A stretch of 64,000 bases of DNA from Eretmocerus hayati (lineage: Eukaryota; Arthropoda; Insecta; Hymenoptera; Aphelinidae): contig CM056742.1 of the NCBI GenBank assembly GCA_029851415.1, positions 94,664,748-94,728,747 of the forward strand. The letters run 5' to 3'. Each line of letters begins with the position of its first letter. Within the stretch, counting starts at the first letter, position 1. Position numbers and translations under genes: made by a program. Shown in pieces: positions 24,846 to 34,022 of this stretch. The notes under the pieces were generated by a model. The model searched no databases. It was not told the origin of the DNA and saw nothing but the letters and a program-made list of their open reading frames with translations.

Positions 24846-25929
24846 GGAAGCACGATCATAAGAGGTCCGGAGCACTATTCAAGTCCACGATCGATTGCGT
24901 TCTGCGTTCACGATCTGGTCGTGAGTTGCGCGAACTATTGACACGGTCCGCTTGTTCCAACATTCCTACCGCATTAGCTGCACCCGGCTATCTTTATGGG
25001 ATTGAAGGTAAAACATTCACTAACTAGCTACTCAACTGAAAAAGAGGGCTGCATCGAATAAACGTTGATTCACAAGTGACTCTAACAATTGATTCAGAAC
25101 CAGTTTCAAAAATTCGGAAGTCATTGCAAAAATCGCTGCCAATCAGAGGAAAAGAACTGGGATACATAATTCTAGATGGCAGCAGAAAATTTTACAGGAT
25201 ATGACTCTGATTCGAAAAAATACCAATGATAATTCAATAATAATGAGAGTTGCGTGACACATTTTTACATTGCTGAGCCCGATTCGGATCGTTCAACCCG
25301 AAATCTCAAACTCGAAAGAGAATAACGGTATACCCCATTCAATCCTAGCGATAGTCAGTTGGCCGAATAGAGTCCTTTTAAACTGCAGTCGAGACGAGTT
25401 TTATCGTCTCGAGCTCACGGGTATATTCGCAATATTGAGAAGTAAAAGTGAAAAGATTTCAGGCGCAGACGCCCAACGGAGATACGAATACACTCCTCCA
25501 CTTGGGTCCAGTATAGTAGCCGACAAATGAGAAGAAGGGAGAGAGACAGTATTTCTTTTGTTGCGGTAAAACGCAAACGTGTGGAAAGAGAATAAAAACT
25601 TCATGCCGAAGGCACGGTGACGAGTCGTATTGGATAATATTGAGAAGTTAGTCAAGAGTAGGACTCGCGAGCGGGACGGCAGAGCTAGAGCCGATAGGCC
25701 AGCCCCGATCCCAAAATTTTGCAATTCAAGTAATTTAGAAAATAGACGACAGTGAAAATAATAGTTTGATTCTAAAATCAGTGATAATATTCTTGAGTCC
25801 CAGAAAAATTCATGAGACTGATTGAATTTCAGACTTAGTGACGAATAGATAGTGTCAAGTGAATCAGAATAGAGAACAAGGATCACGTTTAGCAGATCAT
25901 CAGCCATCTAACTACAAAGGAGTGTCGTG
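24846..25929. other. No gene supported
   Basis: The longest frame is 168 codons on the minus strand (25401-25907). It is hydrophobic and Ser/Leu-rich, with no motif or promoter that I trust. A short plus frame at 24839-25027 ends at a GAAGGTAAAA donor-like site and might be an exon remnant. Confidence 0.3.
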
Positions 25930-26375
25930 AGTCGGACTCGAGCGATCACACGCCCAATCCTTTTTGGATTGTATCCTTCTCTCTCTCTTCGTCTTTTCTA
26001 CCTCTCGTTCGCCACGGCTCGACAACCAAAGTAGCTTGTTCATGGTGTGAGATATACCAACCGTATTAATTCCTTGTACAAATCAAACTCAAATAAAGCT
26101 TCGGTACCTAACCTAACTACGCCAGTATAGATATTTGCCCTCAGGAAATCTAGACTGTTCATGCACGCGGCACCCTTCCTCGTTCCGGTGCCGACGTGAA
26201 CGTATCCGTCCGGGTATACATCAGAAACGATCCCGAACTTCCCTGCATTTATTTCCACTGTAAGGGTCTCTATTCCCAGGTATCTACCGAAAATAGAGTG
26301 TTAGCAGATCTGCTGAGTTAGATTTTGCTTTATCTTTCAAGGAAGATCGGGGTAGAAACCTAACATAACTAAAAC
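25930..26375 (+). repeat. LTR-like sequence upstream of an initiator-tRNA primer site
   Basis: The stretch holds an AATAAAG signal near 26091 and ends directly before a primer-binding site at 26376. This is where the 5' LTR of a retroelement should be. The left edge is arbitrary because no matching 3' LTR was found. Confidence 0.35.
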
Positions 26376-26391
26376 TGGTAGCAGAGCGTGG
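26376..26391 (+). other. Retroelement primer-binding site for initiator tRNA-Met
   Basis: TGGTAGCAGAGC is an exact reverse complement of the last 12 nt (including CCA) of insect initiator tRNA-Met as I know it; the next four bases match less well. Copia-type and some other insect LTR elements use this primer. It marks the start of a retroelement body reading rightward. Confidence 0.6.
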
Positions 26392-26444
26392 TTTCTGTGT
26401 TGCTGGAGTTCAGGTACAATAACGCAAGAAGCAGAATCTAGAAA

Positions 26445-28380
26445 ATGACCGATAGAGAGCGAGTCGACCCCTTTAGACTCGAGAGAACAACGGTATCACA
26501 AGGGACAATTATAATCACCCTCATCAAACATACGATATGCGCCGAAACCAGAAAAACTTCGAGGGAATAATTCCAATTATGGAGGTTCCAACATGCGAAT
26601 GGCTCTTCCGGGCCACAATGGTCACAATCATAGCGACGTTGTCCGCAGAATCAGTAACCCAATCTCCACCCCTCCCGTTACTCAAATTTCCGAAGGGAGT
26701 GGTACTTATTTCGAATACGCAGGCACGCTGAGAATTATATAATACAACGGTCACATTTCGCGTATCAGATAACCCTAGATCCCACAGTTCTTCACGTGAT
26801 CAACAAAGCATACAAACTCCGAATATCTACGATTGCTGACACATGCCCAAGTACATCAAATGCATGCCGGATCTATTTAGATAAGCTAGAGGGATTTTTT
26901 ATGAAAATAGATCGATTAGAGACCCACCTGCAATTATTCAAGAATTTTTCCCCGAAGATAACACAGTTGTTCTCAACGAAAATTTCACTTCACAAGAGAT
27001 GAGATGGCCCAAAATCTATAGAGGAGCCGACCAATCAGCCATAATCTCATTTACCCCCATCAAACACGTATACATTCAACTACAGCCGAAATTTACAATC
27101 TTCTAGGCTCACTCAAAAATTTAAGTAAAATCATGGAAGGAAAATACACGTTATTTCGTCTAAAAACCCGGACGAGTACTTTAGGGCCGCGGAAACCTAG
27201 GGATACGCGTCCGAAGCCACGGAAGCTTTCCAAACTTCCATTTATAATTTCATCATGGGAATACTTGAAACAATGAGGGTCGGAAAGTTATCTTTGCTGT
27301 TGTTAGGCCAGACTAGGCGCTAAAGTTTCGGACAATTCATGAAAAACATGTACCCAGACGGAGAATGGGACCTCAACGACGAACTTTTACAATTTTTCAT
27401 CCAAAGAAGAAACGAAACGATCGTAACCAATTTGGAAATGCCCTTACTAGATAAAGAACGCTACCAAAGTATAATACGAATTTCCTGGGATCAAGACTTA
27501 ACCCACACACTATAAGCCGCGTCTCTTTGAAAATCGCATATATCGGATTAAACGCATGGGGAGAAATCATTTCGATACCACTACAAGATGAGTTATGTAC
27601 TCGCACCAATACGGGAGCCGCGTGTCACGGAATAACTCTAGTAGAATCACGGATGACTTGCAAAGGCGGGATCCTTACAGGAATGGATACCACTGATTTG
27701 TGCTCCACAGAAATGCGTGAATCACGAGAGGCCCAGGTCACATTCCTCAAAAGGTCCGATTCCTGGCTCGTTTCTGCCCGAAGAATCCCGTGGGTATAGT
27801 GCGATCAAAATGCGAACATACATGCGAACGAGATACAGCCGGAATATACATGTTGCCGCACAGCGCAGTAATTTAATTGAGAGAGAACTGTTGCCTCAGA
27901 GTCGACAACACCACTTTAACTGCTACGGGATATCAAAATCCACCCTTAATCGAACCAAGACATCATATCAGAGCTCGTCCCGAAGAGTCAGTAAAACCCA
28001 CCTTCAATATTCTCCATCATTCCAAACAGTGAGTTCCATTTACATTGCCATAATAGTGGCATTAACTATCTACACCCTATGAGCCGTGATTAAGCTCCAA
28101 AAGCGGGTTTCCGAAGCGATTACTATCGAATATACATCTATACGCGAGAATCAGTTGACACACAACGTATTCATCGACTTAGGAATAACGCCCGAGAACT
28201 GCCTCAACTCATCACGAAGAAATGCAGGCCGTGGTCGACCATATATGATGGACCCAAGCCTCCTGTGCCGGTCATGAATTTCAAGTGGGACGAAAACCTC
28301 TCAATAGCTGAAGTCCACGCGGAAGCCTCTATCGAAGACATTCCTTCAGTCGAGTTACAATAAGAAATGCGTCCGTGAAG
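26445..28380 (+). pseudogene. env: Env-like (errantivirus-type) glycoprotein remnant
   Basis: Fragments of a membrane glycoprotein appear in shifting plus frames: 26537-26731 (a hydrophobic, signal-like stretch), 26796-27002, 27527-27799 (Cys-rich, with several spaced Cys) and 27717-28082, which ends in a hydrophobic segment IYIAIIVALTIYTL like a C-terminal membrane anchor, closed by a stop. The frame continues after that stop into a basic, tail-like segment. This layout fits Env proteins of insect errantiviruses. Several frameshifts and stops make it non-functional. No gag or pol lies between the primer-binding site and these fragments. Family assignment is by layout rather than by a unique motif. 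Confidence 0.45.
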
Positions 28381-28389
28381 AGAGAAAAA

Positions 28390-28790
28390 TAAGTTCTTTG
28401 CTTCAAGACGACAGTTCCTCGATGACGCAATGCCTGCACCCCGCCCGCTTAACGCTAAGATACTAAATTAGTATCTTAGGTAATTAGGCACGCTCCGACT
28501 ATAACGCCCAAGTAAATGTTATACAGTCAAATCTCCGATACCCATCTTATATCAGATCCCTGGAGCAAATGCGTCTTGGGTAGGCTCCTATATTACGCGT
28601 ACAATTAGTCTCAAGTGACACGGGTGTGGTGATCCCAAGTGTAGGGCCCATATACTGCAAACATACTTCAACCTATAAAATCACACAGCAGCCGGAGTTG
28701 ATTGATTTATCCTCAGCCAACTCTGTCGTAACCAAGTGAGGTTCAATGAGGTGTATTGCAAGATTAATTTGACGGCACACTTCGCATTGA
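28390..28790 (+). repeat. LTR/promoter-like sequence after env remnant
   Basis: The stretch follows the env remnant and has a TATA box (ACCTATAAAATC near 28673) followed about 30 nt later by an initiator-like region. This is the expected site of a 3' LTR. It does not match 25930-26375, so it may belong to a different element, perhaps the one whose gag and pol lie at 52-55.7 kb on the far side of the Polinton. Confidence 0.3.
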
Positions 28791-28925
28791 ATGAAGAATT
28801 CTGAAGTAAATGCTGTGATCATCGTAGTGATCATAACCATAATATTCAATTTTGTGACAATATTTTTACTCGGGCTTCAAGAATTCATAAATTGGGGTTT
28901 CGATATAATCGAGAGTGAATACTGA
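28791..28925 (+). CDS. Small hydrophobic protein, 44 residues
   Basis: ATG at 28791 opens 44 codons ending TGA at 28923-28925. Residues 8 to 29 are a strong hydrophobic stretch (AVIIVVIITIIFNFVTIFLL), predicting one membrane span with an acidic C terminus. No family is recognised. The next small frame starts one base after the stop. It lies between an LTR-like sequence and the tandem array hit by the Polinton, so it may be an accessory or leader ORF of a retroelement. Chance occurrence in AT-rich DNA is possible. Confidence 0.3.
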   Translation: MKNSEVNAVIIVVIITIIFNFVTIFLLGLQEFINWGFDIIESEY

Positions 28926-29102
28926 ATGGATTTCAACTTCGAGTTTTTATTTTTGGGAGTAATCTTTGCACTACTGACACTAAATTATTTATATTTCAGT
29001 TTTCTCAATATTATTCTCGTAAAATATATCGTCGATATTTTATCACCCAGTCAAATTTCGAGTGAAAGTAATTTCAAAAGCGAGCTTTACGAAACGGCAT
29101 AG
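28926..29102 (+). CDS. Small hydrophobic protein, 58 residues
   Basis: ATG at 28926 directly follows the stop of the 44-codon frame; 58 codons, TAG at 29100-29102. The N-terminal 37 residues are hydrophobic and aromatic (one or two membrane spans); the C terminus is Ser/Glu-rich and polar. Not recognised. Tight pairing with the preceding hydrophobic frame is the main reason to list it. Confidence 0.3.
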   Translation: MDFNFEFLFLGVIFALLTLNYLYFSFLNIILVKYIVDILSPSQISSESNFKSELYETA

Positions 29103-29116
29103 ATTAAAGGAGTTAC

Positions 29117-29173
29117 CCCCCTAGTGCATTAACTTGCACAGGAGTCCTACACCTACCTATCCACGATCAATTC
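29117..29173 (+). repeat. Left remnant of 58-bp tandem array
   Basis: It starts with CCCTAGTGCATTAACTTGC, the core of the array at 51672-52080, and then diverges. It shows that the Polinton lies inside, or at the edge of, this array. Confidence 0.7.
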
Positions 29174-30372
29174 ATCCCGGCTGGAAACGGTCGCGCGCCT
29201 ATCGCCTGCCTGCCGCGCTTTAGCCGGGCGGCTGCCGCGCGGTAACCACGCGTCTGGCCGCGCATTACTGGAATTTCGGGGAGAGGAAACCATCCCATAA
29301 TTATGGTATACTGAGGTCAATACTGGGTGAAGGGTCGAAGGGGAAAGATTAAGGCGATGCGGTCACCATGCAAGCTGAACATCATTCCCAACTTCCTCCG
29401 ATTTTTTTGCGATTTGGGCTAAACGACGAGCGCACAAATATTTGTTATCATCTAACTTGGATTCGTCCGATCTTCGTTAAGCCCAAATTGCAATAGAATC
29501 GGCAAAAGTTGGGAATGGAAATGTGCGTATATCATAGGTTAGGACGTTCCCGCGGCCGAGTAATTCCCACTTTTCTCCGATTTTCTTATGATTTGGGCTA
29601 AACGACGGATTGAGGAATACAAGTTGAACAATAACAAGTATTCGACAACTCGTCTCACACTTTGAATCATCAAACTTCTTATGAGTAGGGTAAGAGAGCG
29701 GGGGAAAGCAAGTAGGTCAAACCTTTTTCTCACTTTTCCCCATAAGAATAGCATTGCGCGCGGATCCTGACGAATGCATTGCAAGCATAGGAAACTGAAC
29801 TCTCATGAGTTTGTCACGCATCGATGATTCCGCGCTCGGCAGTCCTCTCAGGTCAAACCTTTTTCTCACTTTTCCCCATAAGAAAAGCATTGCGCGCCGA
29901 TCCTGACGAATGCATTGCAAGCATAGGAAACTGCATATCATGATTTTTCACTCATCCGCGCTCGCCTCTCATTTTCCCCTCATTGCGCGCGGATCTTTGT
30001 ATGGTACTCCGAGCTCGGTTCTTCACTCCCGCCCATAAGAATATCATTGCCCGCGGATTCTCACGAAATACATTGGGAGGATAGGCAACTGCTCGTCTCC
30101 GTGCTCGGCATAACGGTACTGGCCCGCACACATATCCATCAATAATATTTGAGAAATATCGAGCTCATATTTTTGAGAGATGAGCAGCATAGTCCTTTCA
30201 CTCTTTCAGCTACTCTCTCTCTCCTCACTTTTGCCACCAGGCGAATAAAGGGAATCAATCAATCAATCAATCAATCTCCTTCGCGCTGCCTATACTTCAG
30301 TCCTCTCTCTCTCTCTCATACCTGGCCTTCGCTCGAAATATTATTTCCTGCGAGCAGCGGTCAAGCCCGTTG
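29174..30372 (+). repeat. Left terminal inverted repeat of the Polinton
   Basis: Matches 49801-51671 inverted. The inner 600 bp are nearly identical, with a last common word GTCAAGCCCGTTG. The left copy has private changes: an inverted-repeat insertion near 29372-29690, a tandem duplication of about 140 bp (units near 29712 and 29851), and an ATCA microsatellite near 30257. Confidence 0.9.
29372..29690. repeat. Small inverted-repeat insertion in the left Polinton terminus
   Basis: ATTCCCAACTTCCTCCGATT is mirrored near 29500, and a third related block (TTCCCACTTTTCTCCGATTT) lies near 29566. All include GATTTGGGCTAAACGACG. This stretch is absent from the right terminus, so it was inserted after, or lost from, one copy. 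Confidence 0.5.
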
Positions 30373-30441
30373 TTTGAGCATCGAGAGCAGCTGCTGCCCA
30401 CCTTTACTCGATCTCTCGTCAGCAGTATACAGCAGTTTACC

Positions 30442-31012
30442 GTCGCTCACACACGACATTATTCTTCAAATTACTTGAAAATTATTCACCCTTCTTTTAA
30501 TATTATTATTTCTGAATTTACACGTGTCTCATCTTTTGCAAAGTGTAATACTACTCATTGTAGTTTGAAACATATGTGAATATATTGCTTATGCTGTGAG
30601 TGAAAGTTTTACCAGTGCAGTTTTGTGAGAATAGCTGATCACCCGCAAAAATCTGATGGTACATTATTCGTTCAAGATGAATGGTGAATTTTGGACGGCC
30701 AGTGAGAGTTTTTTCGGTCGCTCACACACGACATTATTCTTCAAATTACTTGAAAATTATTCACCCTTCTTTTAATATTATTATTTCTGAATTTACACGT
30801 GTCTCATCTTTCGCAAAGTGTTTTTTGCGAGTGCTAAAGTGTAATACTACTCATTGTAGTTTGAAACATATGTGAATATATTGCTTATGCCGTGAGTGAA
30901 AGTTTTACCAGTGCGGTTTTGTGAGAATAGCTGATCACCCGCAAAAATCTCATGGTACATTATTCGTTCAAGATGAATGGTGAATTTTGGACGTCCAGTG
31001 AGAGTTTTTTCG
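30442..31012 (+). repeat. Tandem duplication of a Polinton leader-like segment
   Basis: Two adjacent copies (30442-30716 and 30717-31012) are nearly identical. The second has an extra 20 bp (TTTTTTGCGAGTGCTAAAGT). Each contains an ATG-bearing TCAAGATGAATGGTGAATTT; the second copy is followed by a donor-like GGAGTAAGT near 31034. No gene is proven. It lies just inside the left terminus and could be a promoter or leader region. Confidence 0.7.
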
Positions 31013-31213
31013 TTTTGACTAGAACCTCAAACGGAGTAAGTACTTCAAATTTTTTCTCCCATGAAATAATTTTTGGGAGGGTATCCGAAATTGAAATCAA
31101 AGGCAATATTTTTATCCCCACACCCATTCATTTTTTTCTATTGTCGATTATAATTTTTTTTTCTTTTTTTTCATCACATACTATACAAGCACACCATATT
31201 CACACTCTAAGCT

Positions 31214-32255
31214 TTACATTGCAGCTTTTCTTACCTGGGTAGCACTCAGCATACGTTTTTTTTTCTCGTTATATCTATCCAACTTATGAGCTTTAACATT
31301 CATAATCACTCTCTTGAGTATCTTAGGCATATTGATGACTAGCATATCACACTCAGCATTATTTTTTAAATCTAGATGATTATTTTTTACCAACCAATCT
31401 CGTATACACATTGGTCGATTCAATTTGATCAGTTTCTTAAGTCGAGCCTCTGTTAAGATCTCAACGAACCAATCGATTCCTTTTTCATCCATTTTTCTTC
31501 CTAAATATCTATTAAATTCTGAATCGACAAAATACTTATTGATTAACATTTTCTCGAAGCTACTTTGACTTAATGCTAAAACTCTACCCTCTAGATTGCT
31601 TATTATTACAATTATCTTAGAGTCTATTTTTCTACAATTGAGTGTGATTCCGCGATACTCTGTTGTCTCTGTCACACCTCGCACTTTATCTAGTCGCAAC
31701 CTTGTTATTTGCCGACGCACTCGTTGTTCATAAATCGCGCACATTTCATCCCACTCCATCTTGTTCAATGTTATCTTCTCAGTCATATCACTGAGGATGA
31801 TCTCAAATTTCCCCCGTATATTATCTGCTTCCATGTACAGGGAAAACTCTCGTCCTCTGAAACATGGTAGAGAGAATTTTAGTCAATGTCTTCCCATTTT
31901 TTTTTCTTTTTTTAGAAACGCTTTTATAATTAGAAAGGTGGGCTACTCACATTGGAACTATTCTGCTGCTATTCTTGATCCATTCTCTACTCGTTTCTTC
32001 TTCATTGAGCGGCAGATCATTGTCCCCCTCGCTCATCCATTCATAAGCTTCAAGCTGATTGATTGTCGATGTGGACGATGCTGACAATTGTCGTTCCTCA
32101 TTCACACTTATGTACGCTTGTGGTGGTGGTGGTGGCGGAGATGGATCTACCTCAGCTGTTGCCCCTGTTTGATCCATGATATTGAAAATAGCTAATCGTT
32201 CATCATTTGGATCCTGTTGCACTGTCTGTGATATAGCTTTTAGCAGAGCTTCCAT
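31214..32255 (-). CDS. Spliced Polinton protein of unknown function, 315 residues
   Basis: Two exons on the minus strand: 32255-31951 and 31856-31214. The 94-bp intron has a GTGAGT donor and TGTTTCAG acceptor, and splicing joins the frames exactly through an Ile codon. Exon 1 encodes an acidic, Pro-rich N terminus (residues 1-101, with PPPPPP). Exon 2 encodes a basic, mixed helix/strand domain ending in KKKRML. I do not recognise the fold. The C-terminal codons contain a CAG/GTAAGA donor-like site (31235/31234), so a further exon is possible. It begins four bases after the stop of the acidic ORF, and both follow the OB-fold ORF, so the three are probably expressed from one transcript. Confidence 0.7.
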
Positions 32256-32258
32256 CTT

Positions 32259-32564
32259 TTAAAGTTCATCTAATTCACTATCACTCCATTCAACATTGTA
32301 CGAATCATCAATTACAACGTCTGGCATATCCCTGAGTACTTGCCAAATTGGGATAGACCCCGGGCACGGGGGGATGTCATCATCATCATCGCACGTTGTA
32401 GAAGTAATTAATGCAACTTGTACCGGCGCTGGCGTCTCATCGTCATCAACAACGATTATTAATTCATAATCAAAATCATTCCCATTGTTATCGTTATCGC
32501 TCGTCGATGATGTAACTTCATTCTCGTCGGCAGCGTCTAGGGGTTGAGGGTCCTGCTCCTTCAT
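32259..32564 (-). CDS. Acidic Polinton protein, 101 residues
   Basis: ATG at 32564, stop at 32259-32261. The protein is very acidic, with DDDDD and EWSDSELDEL and many Asp and Thr. It overlaps the end of the OB-fold ORF by 47 nt in another frame, and its stop lies three bases before the ATG of the spliced 315-residue gene. No family is recognised. Acidic proteins can mimic DNA or bind basic core proteins; that is speculation. The intact frame between two good genes is the main support. Confidence 0.5.
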   Translation of the reverse strand: MKEQDPQPLDAADENEVTSSTSDNDNNGNDFDYELIIVVDDDETPAPVQVALITSTTCDDDDDIPPCPGSIPIWQVLRDMPDVVIDDSYNVEWSDSELDEL

Positions 32565-33129
32565 CCGGATCCGCTCTTCTTTTATGGGTCGCTACCTCAT
32601 ATGGTGGGGGAGGTGAAGGGGTTGTTGATCTCCGATTCCGGTCGGAACCTTCACCACGCGGTCTTTGCGGAACTGGTGTAGGGGGTCGTGGTTGTTGCGG
32701 CGGCGGTGGTGGTGGTGGTGGTGGTGGTGGTGCTACTCCTGCCACCGGCTCGCCCGGTCTCTGCAGCGGCGGCGTGTAGCCTCTATTTTCTCTCTCTGCT
32801 TCTTCCCACGACTCGTACAATCGCACTTTTCGTCTACCACCTTGCTCTACAGATGCTAGATATCTGTATTCACTTCCCGTCGGATTGATTTGCTCAATAT
32901 TATGTCTCAAATTTTGATGGGAAGCACTTGTAAATGCTTTCGGGGCAAAAACGTCAAATTTATCCTCTGACTGAACGTCCTCTAGTTCGAACACAACTGC
33001 TGGACCGTATCTCGTTGCTATACTTCTAACACCGAGAACTTTAAAACTTTTATTTAGCGGTAACTCACAAAATTTTTTAGTGTTAAAAAGATTTACTCTA
33101 TAGTTATTCAGTTGATGGAATAGTGCCAT
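32518..33129 (-). CDS. Probable OB-fold single-stranded DNA-binding protein with Pro-rich tail
   Basis: Start at the ATG at 33129 (203 residues), 34 nt downstream of a TCAGT initiator. The first 75 residues have the pattern of a strand-rich nucleic-acid binding domain, with LGVRSIATRYGPAVVFELED as an OB-like strand pair followed by a FAPKAF element. Residues after 120 are low complexity: 11 consecutive Pro, then a basic Arg-rich tail. In Polintons and related viruses a DNA-binding protein often accompanies the polymerase, which is divergently transcribed here. The OB-fold call rests on the local pattern only. Confidence 0.55.
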   Translation of the reverse strand: MALFHQLNNYRVNLFNTKKFCELPLNKSFKVLGVRSIATRYGPAVVFELEDVQSEDKFDVFAPKAFTSASHQNLRHNIEQINPTGSEYRYLASVEQGGRRKVRLYESWEEAERENRGYTPPLQRPGEPVAGVAPPPPPPPPPPPQQPRPPTPVPQRPRGEGSDRNRRSTTPSPPPPYEVATHKRRADPDEGAGPSTPRRCRRE

Positions 33130-33158
33130 CACACCCGTGGCACAACAACAACTGATTG

Positions 33159-33195
33159 ACTGACTGCAAGGCTCATCCCTCCAGATGGTTTTATA
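33159..33195 (-). promoter_or_regulatory. TATA and TCAGT promoter for the minus-strand left block
   Basis: TATAAAA reads on the minus strand at 33195-33189, and TCAGT at 33163-33159, about 32 nt downstream. The OB-fold ATG follows at 33129. The same TATA-to-TCAGT spacing recurs across this element. Confidence 0.7.
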
Positions 33196-33623
33196 CCTTT
33201 TACAAAAGAGGGGCTCGCATTATCTATAATTTTTCCCTCCCAAAGTCTTAGTATATAACAGTCCCTCTTTTCTGCGCACCTGCAGTGAGAAGAATTGTTG
33301 GTACACTTCATTTAATTTATTCGAGCGCGAAACCTGTACGTTCATCATCTCGTCACTGTCAAGTTTTTTTTTTCTCCATTCCAAAAGAAAACGTATTGAA
33401 CTTCCTCGTTGCGTGAGGGACAAGATTATCCAGAGCAACCTCACATCGGGCATATGCCATTGAAGAGCCGCATCTAATGCAAATCGCTCTCACAATTTTC
33501 ACTGAACCGAGTAAAATGCGTTTTGCTCCTATTCGAGATGGTCCTCTTCTCTCTCTCTCTCATGACCTCTCCCCAACAACCGTATGTTTGCAATGTTTTG
33601 CAAACTTATCATTGTTACTGTTG

Positions 33624-33663
33624 TATAAAAAACAGCTTTCAATGAGAATTACCAGCAGTCAGT
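33624..33663 (+). promoter_or_regulatory. TATA and TCAGT promoter for the DNA polymerase
   Basis: TATAAAA at 33624-33630 and TCAGT at 33659-33663, 35 nt apart. A donor-like CTGGTGAGTC at 33691 and an acceptor-like AATACAG near 33977 suggest that a 5' intron may be removed, which would skip the ORF at 33708. Confidence 0.65.
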
Positions 33664-33707
33664 GTACCCCTTTGAGCAAGTATACACGTCCTGGTGAGTC
33701 TTGTGTT

Positions 33708-34022
33708 ATGGCAAATGTATTTCTTTCCTTGAGCATCGAGTATTCTATTCTATTGCAGAAATGTCAGGCTTTCAAAAGATATCGGTATGGTAGGCATGTG
33801 AGACACATTCCTACACTCATTCAAGAATTTTCCGAACTTGCTCAGCGCATTACCAACATACTTTTTGCGTCAGAATTTACATCGCGGAGACATAGCCAAC
33901 ACGAGCTACGGAAATACGTCGAGTTACTCAACGACTGTCGATTGAACATCCATTTTTTGAATTGCATACCAATACAGCCCCGGTTTTTCCCTGCGTTGCC
34001 CAATAATGGCCAACGTTCTTGA
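33708..34022 (+). CDS. Partial duplicate of the DNA polymerase N-terminal module, 104 residues
   Basis: ATG at 33708. Residues 1-88 align by eye with the first 88 residues of the downstream polymerase: both begin MANV, then share (I/S)xxYSxLL, R(H/L)IxxLI(Q/K)(E/K)FS and I(L)xxS(E/D)F. The ORF ends 17 nt after the polymerase ATG in another frame. It could be a decayed tandem duplication, a small independent protein, or sequence lost with a 5' intron. The polymerase N-terminal region itself has no function I can name. Confidence 0.55.
   Translation: MANVFLSLSIEYSILLQKCQAFKRYRYGRHVRHIPTLIQEFSELAQRITNILFASEFTSRRHSQHELRKYVELLNDCRLNIHFLNCIPIQPRFFPALPNNGQRS

Noticed and set aside
25401..25907. 168-codon minus frame
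   Set aside because: No motif, promoter or relative; hydrophobic low-complexity reading next to an LTR-like stretch. Not listed as a gene.
30952..31242. 96-codon plus frame in the Polinton leader
   Set aside because: It runs through a donor-like site and poly-T stretches and overlaps the antisense gene; kept only as part of the duplicated leader.
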